The notes beneath the pieces were generated by a model. The model made no database searches and had not been told where the DNA came from. It saw nothing but the letters and a program-made list of their open reading frames with translations. From Bacteroidales bacterium (GTDB taxonomy: Bacteria > Bacteroidota > Bacteroidia > Bacteroidales > S143-33): DNA of 38,831 bases. This document shows positions 1 through 9,561 of the stretch, in pieces. The position numbers and the translations under genes are program-made. The stretch covers positions 1 to 38,831 of the forward strand of contig JALWCU010000184.1 of assembly GCA_027015275.1 (NCBI GenBank), read 5' to 3'. Position 1 is the first letter of the stretch; every line of letters starts with the position of its first letter.

Positions 1-351
1 GTATTAGAATATAGTGATATTGAGCAAGTTATCAACTTTGTTACAGAGCGGCCCAAGCCATTGGCATTTTATTATTTCACGCGTAGCAGGAGCAAAGCCA
101 GACATGTACTTGCCTACACTACATCGGGAGGTGCTTCAATCAATGATACGCTTATGCACTTTGTCAATCCACGCATACCATTTGGCGGTGTAGGTAATAG
201 TGGTATGGGGCGTTATCATGGCCGTTATAGCTTTGATGCTTTCTCGAACAAACGTTCTGTTTATCACAAGAATCTATGGATAGACTTGCCGGTTCGTTAT
301 CCCCCGGCAAATAAATTTAAAGACAAAATTGTAAAAATGCTTCTGAAATGA
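1..351 (+). CDS. Aldehyde dehydrogenase (class 3-like), C-terminal fragment, 5' truncated by window edge
   Basis: Open frame from base 1 (VLEYSDIEQVINFVTERPKPLAFYYF...) with the ALDH C-terminal motif PFGGVGNSGMGRYHGRYSFDAFSNKRSV. Confidence 0.9.
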   Translation, partial: VLEYSDIEQVINFVTERPKPLAFYYFTRSRSKARHVLAYTTSGGASINDTLMHFVNPRIPFGGVGNSGMGRYHGRYSFDAFSNKRSVYHKNLWIDLPVRYPPANKFKDKIVKMLLK

Positions 352-2222
352 AACGATTAACAGTTCTCTTATTCGTAGTAATTCTGGGCTTTGGACTTAG
401 TGCCCAGAGCCTTTACATGCCTTTGGAATTTCAAAGGGCAGTAAGGAATGGAACCCGCACAATGACTGGTGTGCCCGGACCTAAGTATTGGATCAATCAT
501 TCTGATTATAACATTAAGGCAACTTTTGATCCAGTGAAAGCATATCTGACTGGTAGTGAAGAAATTACTTATTATAATAATAGCCCAGACACGCTCAAAC
601 AGCTGGTGTTCAGATTGTATCAAGATTTCTTCAAAAAAGGTGCGGTCAGAGACTTTCAGGTTGATCCGGCCGATGTACACGATGGCACAAAGATAAATTC
701 TTTTTCCGTTGATGGGCAGACCTATAAGGACAAAGAGCTGCGCCATTATAGTGATGTGATGTTTGTTAAGCTCAAAAAACCTATACTGCCACATTCTATT
801 ACAAAGGTTCAGGTTAAGTGGGAAGAACCTATTCCGACGCATCGTCCCATTCGTTATGGAAAATACGGAGACAGGACATTTTTTATTGGTTATTGGTATC
901 CAGAAATTGCTGTATATGATGACGTATTTGGCTGGGATACACGTCCTTTCACGGGATTACAGGAATATTTTAATGATCCACAGAATAATTTCCACGTAGA
1001 AATTACTGTGCCTGCACCCAACGTTGTATGGGCAGCTGGAATTTTGCAAAACCCTGACCATGTTTTTAGCAAAAAAATCCTTTCTCGTGTGCAAAAGGCA
1101 AAGAAGTCAGATGATATAGTGAACATTATTACGCCCAAAGACATAAAAAAACACGACATATTATCCACAAAACAGGGAAATTTGACATGGATATTCGAGG
1201 GTAAACATATCGAAGAATTTGCTTTTGCAACATCAGACCATTACCTGTGGGACGGCTCTGGGCTAAAGATGCCAGATGGACGACGTGTGTTTATAAGTGC
1301 TGCTTACAACCCTGAGAGCAAGGCTTTTGCGCATAAAGCATGGCTGGCACGACAGATTATTGAAAATTATTCTTACAAAACTCTGAAAGTACCGTTCCCA
1401 TATCCCAAGATGACAGTATTTAATGGCGGTGGTGCTATGGAATATCCCATGATGGTCAATGAATATAATTTCACAGACAGCTGCGGAGATGCTTACGTTA
1501 CAGCACATGAGATAGGTCATACATATTTCCCATTTCTCACGGGTGCTAATGAGACGTTCTACGCATGGATGGACGAGGGCATAATAAACTTTATTCCACG
1601 TTTCTTTGCCCAGTCGCTCTATCCCGACAAGTGCAAGAATATATACCGAGACATGATCAAACGTTATGCACCAGTAGCAGGAACAATAAGAGACATACCA
1701 ATAGCTGTTAGCACTGCACTTGTCAGCGACCATACTGCTTATCGTCATATTGCATACAATCGCCCGGCTTTTGCCTTTTATGAGCTTGTCCAGTACGTTG
1801 GTGAAGACCAATTCTTTAAGGCTCTAAATGAATATGCCAAACGCTGGGAGTATAAACATCCTTATCCTTATGATTTCTTTTATACTTTTAATCAGGTACT
1901 GGGACAGGATCTGAGCTGGTTCTGGCGTCCTTATTTCTTTGAGTTCGCTTACCCAGACCTGGGAATTACTAAGTATGACTACAAGGACGGGAATTTGACA
2001 GTTACCATTAAAAACATTGGTGGTCTGCCTTTGCCAGTAAAGCTGACTATCACAGCTGCTGACGGCTCGCAGAAGGTTGTAGAACGTAAGATGGATGTGT
2101 GGAAAGACACTGGGCAAATAAATATTACTGTGCCAATGGCTCAGAAACCAAAGAAGATTGTGCTCGACGACCAGTTGGGTGCTGACAGAAACATGAAAGA
2201 CAATGAGATAAACGTCAAGTAA
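348..2222 (+). CDS. M1 family metallopeptidase, secreted
   Basis: N-terminal signal peptide, GGGAMEYPMM (GAMEN-like) and HEIGH...WMDEG zinc motif; 4-bp ATGA overlap with upstream ALDH. Confidence 0.9.
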   Translation: MKRLTVLLFVVILGFGLSAQSLYMPLEFQRAVRNGTRTMTGVPGPKYWINHSDYNIKATFDPVKAYLTGSEEITYYNNSPDTLKQLVFRLYQDFFKKGAVRDFQVDPADVHDGTKINSFSVDGQTYKDKELRHYSDVMFVKLKKPILPHSITKVQVKWEEPIPTHRPIRYGKYGDRTFFIGYWYPEIAVYDDVFGWDTRPFTGLQEYFNDPQNNFHVEITVPAPNVVWAAGILQNPDHVFSKKILSRVQKAKKSDDIVNIITPKDIKKHDILSTKQGNLTWIFEGKHIEEFAFATSDHYLWDGSGLKMPDGRRVFISAAYNPESKAFAHKAWLARQIIENYSYKTLKVPFPYPKMTVFNGGGAMEYPMMVNEYNFTDSCGDAYVTAHEIGHTYFPFLTGANETFYAWMDEGIINFIPRFFAQSLYPDKCKNIYRDMIKRYAPVAGTIRDIPIAVSTALVSDHTAYRHIAYNRPAFAFYELVQYVGEDQFFKALNEYAKRWEYKHPYPYDFFYTFNQVLGQDLSWFWRPYFFEFAYPDLGITKYDYKDGNLTVTIKNIGGLPLPVKLTITAADGSQKVVERKMDVWKDTGQINITVPMAQKPKKIVLDDQLGADRNMKDNEINVK

Positions 2223-2284
2223 ATAATCGCAGGGAAGTTGACTTTTTATCAAACAACTTTTAAATTTGCTATGATAGAGGCTAA

Positions 2285-2309
2285 CAGGGAAAGCCTTAAG
2301 ACTTCCCTG
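2285..2309. other. Inverted repeat CAGGGAA/TTCCCTG just upstream of the terminator hairpin
   Basis: CAGGGAA 2285-2291 pairs with TTCCCTG 2303-2309. Confidence 0.45.
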
Positions 2310-2313
2310 ACCA

Positions 2314-2347
2314 GGGGACACCCGTATGAGGTGTCCCCGCCTTTTTT
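2314..2347 (+). terminator. Rho-independent terminator downstream of M1 peptidase
   Basis: GGGGACACC (2314-2322) / GGTGTCCCC (2330-2338) followed by GCC and a T7 tract. Confidence 0.9.
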
Positions 2348-2688
2348 TAGTATCTTATTATGCAGCTGTCAGCAAATAGCGACACAAGCCCTGTATGTCC
2401 CCATCTGAGAAATGATTTTCAGGCTAATAGTCTTAAAAGTTGAGAAATATTTGATTGTGATCGAATATTGTGTAGTTTTTGCAGGAAATTTGGATAGAAA
2501 CGAATTTTAGGAAAAAAATAGATTAAAAATCCGCGACTTCTATCCACGCTTCGTGCTTTCTATGGATGACTTAAGCATAAATCGCTCTGGTGTTCAGCAT
2601 AAGCGGGTTTGGGAGTTTGTGGAGGAGGCATTAGACGTATTTAGTTGATTTCGTGAGATTCAAACAATGAATAATTTTGTTTTACTGC

Positions 2689-3711
2689 TTACCAATAGTT
2701 TATCACTTTTTCAGCAAAGCCGAGCAAGTCTTTTACTTCAATAACCTGTCCATCGTCCAGGATTGCCTTTCCAGAGAAGCGCCCGAAAACCTGGTGCTGG
2801 ATAGACCTGAGAAGAATAAAGTTCATGTTCGAATTTCTGTCAATGATTGGTTCAAAATCCATTTCAAATCTACTGTCATTACTAGTAAATTTCCATGGAT
2901 TTAGGTAATTGTCCCTGGGTATGTGAAACCTGATATGGTCAAGTTTATGAATCTTGCCGTCATAGAACAAGGCATTTTCCGATGCCTGGGAGTTGTCGCC
3001 GAAGCCATAGCCAATGTTGAATCCAAATAATTTACCGCTAATTTTTCCTGATGCTGAGCCCCAATACCAGGTGTTTTTATATGGCCATACGCCACGCCCC
3101 CAATCCAGCACAGCAAAGGAATTTTCAGGGTCAAAGATGATTTCTTTGTCGCCAAGTCTGACACTTCCCTCGGCAGGCATAGAATTGATTTTCTGATTAT
3201 AATAGAAGGCGTGTTTATTTTCTGGGAATGGGATAGTTATGACTATTGATTCGTGGCTGCTTGGCTGTGTTAGTATTATTTTTCCCTTTAAGTCTGCTTT
3301 GTCCTGAAAGTTTTTGTAGCTAAATTCCAGAATTCTTTTTTCCTGTTCTCTTATAAAGCTGAGTTTAACTCTTTTGTTATTAAAAAATATGTTTCCTGAT
3401 TTCGAAGTTGTGGGTAAATTTAGATTGCCCATTGGGAAAGGTATTAACACGGACTTTGTTGTTTCGAGCGGGATGATGAAATCGAGGACCGTGGCAGATA
3501 TAAGTCCCATATATCCAAGGTCAGCGATGGTCAATGCAAGTCCATAGTCATTATTTAGAATGCAGTAATAATCCCATTCTTTGATTCTCAGACGTGATGC
3601 TTTTATATTTTGTCTGTTATAATTGAGAATGGGTCTCTTTGCCCAGCCTATCTGCTTTAGGCTACCATCCTTTGTTAGCAGGTCATCTGGCTTTGCGATG
3701 AAATTTTGCAT
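2689..3711 (-). CDS. DUF2804 family protein
   Basis: 340 aa; FAVLDWGRGVWPYKNTWYWGSASG and C-terminal VKDLLGFAEKV are typical of DUF2804. Confidence 0.8.
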   Translation of the reverse strand: MQNFIAKPDDLLTKDGSLKQIGWAKRPILNYNRQNIKASRLRIKEWDYYCILNNDYGLALTIADLGYMGLISATVLDFIIPLETTKSVLIPFPMGNLNLPTTSKSGNIFFNNKRVKLSFIREQEKRILEFSYKNFQDKADLKGKIILTQPSSHESIVITIPFPENKHAFYYNQKINSMPAEGSVRLGDKEIIFDPENSFAVLDWGRGVWPYKNTWYWGSASGKISGKLFGFNIGYGFGDNSQASENALFYDGKIHKLDHIRFHIPRDNYLNPWKFTSNDSRFEMDFEPIIDRNSNMNFILLRSIQHQVFGRFSGKAILDDGQVIEVKDLLGFAEKVINYW

Positions 3712-3757
3712 AGTATTTTGGAATTAGAAATAAATAAGACTTGTTTATCTATAAAAA

Positions 3758-4690
3758 TTATTTTCTTATGCTTTTTATGAGTTTCTCGGCTTCATAAATA
3801 GTGTCATATTTTTCTTTTCTTATTTCTTTACTGGATAAATCTATTTTTATCCTTTTTAGAAATTCTTTGAAATCTGGATTCTCATCTGCAAGTTTATTGA
3901 TTGTATCCCAGTCCAACTCGTTTTTATGTCTTGCAGGCAAAATAATTTCAGAAGAATCAGGTTCCTCAATATCTAATTTGATTATTCCTATTCCAAAAGC
4001 TGTGGATAGTCTTTTTAGCTCAGATAATAATTCTTCATCTTGATCCATTTCTGCTGTTACTAAATAGCCTTCATTTGCCCACGAAGAGTTTGAGACTGAT
4101 TGAAAGAAAGATTCTCTGAGATTGTGGAATCCTAAATTCTTTTTTAATTCAAAAGAATATAGAACTACTGAGGGTGAGCCTATCTCTTTCGCAAAATCAA
4201 TAACTTCCGTGGTCCATTCTTCAATTGGAAAATAAACTCCTACCATATCGGGATGCAGCCATTGAGAATATTTAGCTTTTTTATTTGACTTTTCATGGTA
4301 TATTGTTTTGGTGAAAATTTGCATATAAGTGTATGCAAAATATGATAAAAAAGGGTGCAAATCCCTTTCTCTGTATTTTTTTAAGTCTTTTGGTGATTCT
4401 ATTTTTCCTTTTTCTTCTTTTTCTATTTTTCTTAGTTCATCTTCCGAAATAAGATGTTTTAGAAAAAATTTTCTCGGCTTAGAATCAATTTTTAGAAAAG
4501 GCGTATTAGGATTATCTTTTATATCAACATAAATTTGAGCTCCTACTGATAACCATGGCGTTTTCCCTTTAGTTCCGCAGAGTTTATCGTAACCTTTTTC
4601 TACCGCAATTTTCCAAATCTCGTTTACTGTAAGAGGACGTTTTTCTTCTTCTAATACTTTTTGTGCTAATTCCTTAAAAGTAAGTTTCAT
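3758..4690 (-). CDS. HrgA-like protein: N-terminal HARE-HTH domain and C-terminal PD-(D/E)XK-like region
   Basis: N-term MKLTFKELAQKVLEEEKRPLTVNEIWKIAVEKG...GKTPWLSVGAQIYVDIKDNPNTPF is HARE-HTH-like; C-term HPDMVGV...YSFELKK gives a D-x(~32)-ExK pattern. Confidence 0.7.
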   Translation of the reverse strand: MKLTFKELAQKVLEEEKRPLTVNEIWKIAVEKGYDKLCGTKGKTPWLSVGAQIYVDIKDNPNTPFLKIDSKPRKFFLKHLISEDELRKIEKEEKGKIESPKDLKKYRERDLHPFLSYFAYTYMQIFTKTIYHEKSNKKAKYSQWLHPDMVGVYFPIEEWTTEVIDFAKEIGSPSVVLYSFELKKNLGFHNLRESFFQSVSNSSWANEGYLVTAEMDQDEELLSELKRLSTAFGIGIIKLDIEEPDSSEIILPARHKNELDWDTINKLADENPDFKEFLKRIKIDLSSKEIRKEKYDTIYEAEKLIKSIRK

Positions 4691-4756
4691 AGTTTATTTT
4701 TGTGATTTTCTGTATAAATTAAAAAAAGAATTACAAATTATCAATCTGAAACCTTC

Positions 4757-5572
4757 TCACACGCTCACACCATAGGTCCGCAAGGCGTCGTTCAGAGATG
4801 TCTTCAGGTCTGTGCTCTTCTTGCGCTGGCCAATAATCAGTGCTACTGGTACATAATACTCTCCGGCAGGGAACTGCTTGGGCCGCATGCCAGGGATGAC
4901 TACGCTACGTGGCGGCACATAGCCCCTGTATTCCTTTGGCTGCTCGCCTGTTACGTCAATTATCCGAGTCGAAGCTGTTATCACTACATTTGCGCCGAGC
5001 ACGGCTTCGCGACCAATGCGAGCACCTTCTACGATGATGCAGCGTGAACCGATAAATGCTCCGTCCTCTATGATTACAGGTGCTGCCTGCACAGGCTCCA
5101 GCACTCCGCCAATGCCCACGCCACCGCTCAGATGTACGCCTTTGCCAATCTGCGCACACGAGCCCACAGTTGCCCAGGTGTCAACCATTGTGCCGCTGTC
5201 CACATAAGCTCCAATGTTTATGTACGAAGGCATCATTATAACGTCTGGCGCTACATACGAGCCATAACGTGCCACAGCATGCGGTACAACGCGCACCTTG
5301 AGCTGGTCATAACCGTGTTTCAGCGGTATTTTATCATGAAATTCCAGTACACCTGCTTCCATTTTCTGCATGGGACGCAGCGGAAAGTATAATATCACGG
5401 CTTTTTTTACCCAATCATTAACCTTCCAACCGTCTTCGCTTGGCTCGGCTACGCGTATTTGTCCTTTGTCCAGCCATTCAATTACTTGTTCTATGGCCTG
5501 ACGAACTTGTTTTTTCTCCAGAAGGGAACGATCTTCCCATGCTTGCTCGATAAGTTGTTTTGTCTGTTCCAT
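4757..5572 (-). CDS. dapD: 2,3,4,5-tetrahydropyridine-2,6-dicarboxylate N-succinyltransferase
   Basis: Left-handed beta-helix hexapeptide repeats with DapD signatures (GAYVDSGTMVDTWATVGSCAQIGKGVHLSGGVGIGGVLEPVQ); start set at MEQTKQLIEQAW, downstream of the TerC stop. Confidence 0.95.
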   Translation of the reverse strand: MEQTKQLIEQAWEDRSLLEKKQVRQAIEQVIEWLDKGQIRVAEPSEDGWKVNDWVKKAVILYFPLRPMQKMEAGVLEFHDKIPLKHGYDQLKVRVVPHAVARYGSYVAPDVIMMPSYINIGAYVDSGTMVDTWATVGSCAQIGKGVHLSGGVGIGGVLEPVQAAPVIIEDGAFIGSRCIIVEGARIGREAVLGANVVITASTRIIDVTGEQPKEYRGYVPPRSVVIPGMRPKQFPAGEYYVPVALIIGQRKKSTDLKTSLNDALRTYGVSV

Positions 5573-5576
5573 AGCT

Positions 5577-6632
5577 TTATTGAGTTTTATTTTCATTTTT
5601 TGGGAAAAGAAGTGAATAACCAATGCTCAGCCCCAATATCACTATGATAAAGAGCAGTGAATGCACATTAGTAAAGCCCCATTGATGAAGCTTACTGGCA
5701 AAGAGAAGCTTCAGACCGATGAAGACAAGCAGTATGCCCACGCCGTATTGCAAGGCGTAGAACTGTTCAACAATTTTTGCCAGAAAGAAATACAAAGCTC
5801 TCAGCCCCAGAATAGCGAAAATATTGGAAAAGAACACGATAAAGGGGTCTAATGTTACGGAAAAAACTGCTGGTATTGAGTCAAAAGCAAAGATTACATC
5901 CGAAAATTCTATAAAAACCAACACAAGAAAAAGTGGTGTTACGTGCCAAAATTTATCTTTTGGACGCACAAAGAAATGTCCGCCTACAAAACGCGGAAAA
6001 ACGTGTGTGTGCCGTGATAGGAATTTTATCACAGGATGATCCTGCGGCTCTACATGATTTTCGCCTTTCTCGAAAAATACCTTTGTCCCTGAATACAAGA
6101 GAAACAAACCGAACAGATACAATATCCAATGAAATTTAAGCACCAGCGCTGCACCAATGAAAATAAACAATGTTCTGAGCACAATAGCCCCAAGTATGCC
6201 CCAGAAAAGCACTCGTTTGTGGTGCCGTGAGTGAACATGAAATGCCGAAAAAATCATTATCATCACAAACAGATTGTCCACAGACAAGGTCTTCTCAAGT
6301 AGATAGCCGGTAATATAATTTATAGCCATCTGGTGGTCAAAGGTTCTTAGACTTGCACGGTAATCGTTGGGATTAACCTGGATAGAATACTCGTATTTAC
6401 GTATAACTTCCTGTAGCTGTGTGATGTTGTGTATTCCGTGAATCAGATGTCCTTGATAATAAATGAACAATCCAAAGCCCAGACCGAGCGTAATCCACAG
6501 CAGCGTCCACAGGAAAGCTCCTTTTATACTGACTTCATGGCTCTCTTTGTCAAAGATAAGCAAATCAACAAGCAGGATAGCAAGGATAATCGTTATAACG
6601 CCAATATAGAAGACAATCTCTGTCCAGTGCAT
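5577..6632 (-). CDS. TerC/Alx family integral membrane protein
   Basis: Multi-TM; EKTLSVDNLFVMIMIFSAF and FVEFSDVIFAFDSIPAVF motifs typical of TerC. Confidence 0.92.
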   Translation of the reverse strand: MHWTEIVFYIGVITIILAILLVDLLIFDKESHEVSIKGAFLWTLLWITLGLGFGLFIYYQGHLIHGIHNITQLQEVIRKYEYSIQVNPNDYRASLRTFDHQMAINYITGYLLEKTLSVDNLFVMIMIFSAFHVHSRHHKRVLFWGILGAIVLRTLFIFIGAALVLKFHWILYLFGLFLLYSGTKVFFEKGENHVEPQDHPVIKFLSRHTHVFPRFVGGHFFVRPKDKFWHVTPLFLVLVFIEFSDVIFAFDSIPAVFSVTLDPFIVFFSNIFAILGLRALYFFLAKIVEQFYALQYGVGILLVFIGLKLLFASKLHQWGFTNVHSLLFIIVILGLSIGYSLLFPKNENKTQ

Positions 6633-6809
6633 AATGTCTATTAATGTTCGTTATACAAAGATATGGATTTTGCCCGACTTTCAAATTATGCCTAATTGTG
6701 CAGATACGGTTCTGGCGGTCTCAAGGACAAGGCTTTTTTTTGAGCAGGTTATATTTTGTAGCATTGAATAGAATTGTGTAACTTTCTACAAATAAAAATT
6801 TACTATACC

Positions 6810-7310
6810 ATGTCTGACAAAGCTCCTTTTTGGCAAAGAATAGTGGTAAAGGTAGGCTTCTGGGCTCTGGGTAAAGCAGCGGCAAAGGCGAGTGCAATGG
6901 ACCCGGTTATTAAGCAGGAAGTTAGCAACTGGCCTGAGGGCTTTAGGATAACGTTGAGTGTATTGCCTTCAGGACCGTCAGCGTCCTGGCAGAAGCAGGG
7001 CGAGCGCCTACGTTACCTTGGCGCTGGTACATCCGTACAGCCAGACCTAAAGGTAGATATAAAATCTCTCAAAGCTGCTGTACGGATGATACTTGCCCAG
7101 CTGGGCATCGCCCGTGCTTATGCCTATCGCCGTATAGCGATAGAAGGCAATACTGTCGATGCAATGGTACTCACGCGTATATTGGACCGTGTGGAAGCAT
7201 ATCTTTTTCCACGCTTCCTGAGTAAAAATATTCTCAAACAAGTGCCCCGTTTTGGCTTGCGTGAATACTGGTATAATTTGCTGATATATCTTGGACTGCT
7301 GCTGCCTTAG
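6810..7310 (+). CDS. Hypothetical protein, possibly SCP2-like lipid-binding
   Basis: 166 aa from MSDKAPFWQR; central PDLKVDIKSLKAAVRMILAQLG...IAIEGNTVDAMVLTRILDRVEAYL resembles SCP2-like folds; weak recognition. Confidence 0.5.
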   Translation: MSDKAPFWQRIVVKVGFWALGKAAAKASAMDPVIKQEVSNWPEGFRITLSVLPSGPSASWQKQGERLRYLGAGTSVQPDLKVDIKSLKAAVRMILAQLGIARAYAYRRIAIEGNTVDAMVLTRILDRVEAYLFPRFLSKNILKQVPRFGLREYWYNLLIYLGLLLP

Positions 7311-7374
7311 AAATTTGTCGTTTTTTTGAAGGAAATATTCTAATTCGTAAATTGATGGGACATAAGCAAAAAAA

Positions 7375-7406
7375 TAGGCTGCTCAGAGGGCAGCCTATTT
7401 TTTTTT
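7375..7406. terminator. Bidirectional terminator between convergent genes
   Basis: TAGGCTGC (7375-7382) / GCAGCCTA (7390-7397), flanked by an A-run on the left and a T-run on the right. Confidence 0.88.
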
Positions 7407-7435
7407 GCTCTCTGTTGAGCTTTAATCACGCTTTT

Positions 7436-8824
7436 TCAGAAGTCATATTTGACCGATAGAGCCAGCAAGTCCAGGTCTTTTAGAGAAGTAAAAATGTCCT
7501 TTCCCTTGCCACCGAATAGTCCCAAAGATAGCGTTATTTCAGTATTAAGATTGGGCTTGTATATGACCTGTGGCATGTATAGAAGAGTGTAATTATCCTT
7601 AAGCTCCTTGTAATCTGTAACGATGAATGAGCCAGAAATCGGTGCAATTTTTAGCTTGTCATAGAAAAGGCTCTTTTCTATACGAAGCAAATAGTAATCG
7701 TTTAGACCGCCGTTAAAGCGCTCATGAAGGAAGCCGTGAACAAACTGGAAATTAGCATATATCCCGTCTGGGAAGGTGTAATCAGCTCCGAGAACATATT
7801 TTACATAAGGCAGACCTTTTTTCTGCAGGGTGCTGTCAACCGTGTATGTTACGGGCTGTGGTGGAAACTGTGTCATGTCATAAGTGTGTAAAATAGAGGT
7901 GAATTTAATTGCACCTTTTGGGAAAAATGCAGCTGCTTCGCCCCAGACACCGATTCCTGCAATATTTCCTGCAAAGTCAAACCCGAGAATATGATGGCGC
8001 GGGTAATAGAAATCAACGTTTACTGCTGTATTGCCTTGAGCATCTAGTACTTGCATATCAATATTCTTGAACAGCGGCAAATAATCACGTCCATACACAT
8101 AGCTTAACGAAAAGTCAAACCCAGCAACAAATCCTTTGAGCTTAATACCACCAATAAATTGCGAGCTGAGCTTGTTGTCAGGCAATGTTATTGTGGAACT
8201 AAAAGAGCTCATAGTCAGCCCTTGTGGCATGGTTATAAATTGAGCTGGGTCGAACAAGTTAGCATAAATACCTACTGGCATGTTGGCGGGGCGGAAAAAT
8301 GGTTCTGCCACTGCTTCTATGTACCAGTCATTATTCAGATAGTAGTCAAACCGCAAAGCATCTGCACCACGACGTCGTCCAAAGTCCAGGACATCTTCCA
8401 GGTCGAGAGGATTGAGATTATCTGTGGGGTTGATCTTATCAGCAGTGCCCCATGTTATAATCTGGCGTCCGGCAGTGAAGTCGAGATTTTTAACCAGAAA
8501 ATCATTTATTTGTACATAAGCCTGGCGAATTTCCAGATTTATTGGGTCAACAATGCCTTTGTTAAAAAGATCATTTATTTGTCCCACTTGTGGCAGCCCT
8601 ATGTTGCGTATCCAAACTTGTGCATAAAATTTTGCATTGCCAGAGAAATTTTCCTGTAGCTTCAGATCCAGACGGTTTTCGTTCCATGCCCAGGGATTAC
8701 CTTTTTTCAGCAGGACACGTTCGTTGCTCAGAAGCTGCCCACCTATGCTTAGCCCCGTAGAATCTTGGGCATAAAGCGCAATCATACCAAAGATTGCAAA
8801 GAACAGTATTGTTAGGCGTTTCAT
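7436..8824 (-). CDS. Outer-membrane beta-barrel protein (DUF1302-like)
   Basis: Signal peptide (MKRLTILFFAIFGMIALYAQ), alternating beta-strand pattern, LDFTAGRQIITWGTADKINPTDNLNPLDLEDVLDFGRRRGADALRFDYY. Confidence 0.75.
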   Translation of the reverse strand: MKRLTILFFAIFGMIALYAQDSTGLSIGGQLLSNERVLLKKGNPWAWNENRLDLKLQENFSGNAKFYAQVWIRNIGLPQVGQINDLFNKGIVDPINLEIRQAYVQINDFLVKNLDFTAGRQIITWGTADKINPTDNLNPLDLEDVLDFGRRRGADALRFDYYLNNDWYIEAVAEPFFRPANMPVGIYANLFDPAQFITMPQGLTMSSFSSTITLPDNKLSSQFIGGIKLKGFVAGFDFSLSYVYGRDYLPLFKNIDMQVLDAQGNTAVNVDFYYPRHHILGFDFAGNIAGIGVWGEAAAFFPKGAIKFTSILHTYDMTQFPPQPVTYTVDSTLQKKGLPYVKYVLGADYTFPDGIYANFQFVHGFLHERFNGGLNDYYLLRIEKSLFYDKLKIAPISGSFIVTDYKELKDNYTLLYMPQVIYKPNLNTEITLSLGLFGGKGKDIFTSLKDLDLLALSVKYDF

Positions 8825-8838
8825 AGTATTTAAAATTT

Positions 8839-9561
8839 TTATTGTTTCATAAAACGAACAGAGAAAATGTCATCACTCAGACCAGTGTCAAACTTTGTAG
8901 AGAGTACTTCCATTTTTGTGGAATGCTTGGTCTTAAGGTCTTTGGCTGTCATGGTCTTGGCATACCAGTAATTGCCAGATTTGACAAAATTGAATGTCAG
9001 TACCTTTGCCTTTTTATTACCACGGTTGTAAAATTCAACTTGAACGGGTAAATAATCTTTGTTGACAGTCAATATAGCCTTGGAGTATTGAGAGCGCTCT
9101 TTGGGTGTGAGCTCGAGCACGAATTTGTCTGCATCCTTGCTAAGCAATTTAGCATTGTATTTGTTTTTGTAGCTTTTTGCCTGCAAGTCTTCGTAAGTCA
9201 GATCAGTGCCAGCAAATTTTTGGTTCTTGACGCTCGAAGCAATACGCCTTTCCTTGCCATAAGCAGGCATATATACATACATTACATCATTGGGCAGCGA
9301 TAGGAAACCTATACCTTTGTAAGCTGCTGGTGATGTGAATTTTATCAGACGTTTGTTTTTATCTTTCTGCCAAATAATAGCTGTTCGTACCTGCTCATGA
9401 CCATTGCGGTCTGTCAACGTCATTCTAATGGTCTGCTTAGCGTCTTGTGGTGCGGATGTGAGCTGGTCAACTTTGTCCAGTATCTGCTGTGCTGTCTGAG
9501 CTTTCGTATTGAAACTGAATACGAAAGCTACCAGGATTAGTAAAATGTGTTTTGCTTTCAT
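8839..9561 (-). CDS. Outer membrane lipoprotein-sorting (LolA-like, COG2834-type) protein
   Basis: Signal peptide; TAQQILDKVDQLTSAPQDAKQTIRMTLTDRNGHEQVRTAIIWQKDKNKRLIKFTSPAAYKGIGFLSL...YMPAYGKERRI. Confidence 0.85.
   Translation of the reverse strand: MKAKHILLILVAFVFSFNTKAQTAQQILDKVDQLTSAPQDAKQTIRMTLTDRNGHEQVRTAIIWQKDKNKRLIKFTSPAAYKGIGFLSLPNDVMYVYMPAYGKERRIASSVKNQKFAGTDLTYEDLQAKSYKNKYNAKLLSKDADKFVLELTPKERSQYSKAILTVNKDYLPVQVEFYNRGNKKAKVLTFNFVKSGNYWYAKTMTAKDLKTKHSTKMEVLSTKFDTGLSDDIFSVRFMKQ

Noticed and set aside
1263-1811. 182-aa minus-strand ORF, with similar ones at 369-842, 890-1168 and 1824-2321
   Set aside because: Antisense to the M1 peptidase; Cys/Ser/Ile-rich shadow reading with no motif.
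5016-5207. Pro/Thr-rich ORFs overlapping dapD (also 4956-5159 and 5132-5392)
   Set aside because: Out-of-frame or antisense readings of the DapD hexapeptide repeats.
6633-6809. Possible Mn2+-type (yybP-ykoY) riboswitch upstream of the TerC gene
   Set aside because: No recognisable conserved core or hairpin architecture was seen in the sequence.
8159-8659. 166-aa plus-strand ORF
   Set aside because: Antisense to the beta-barrel gene; no recognisable features.
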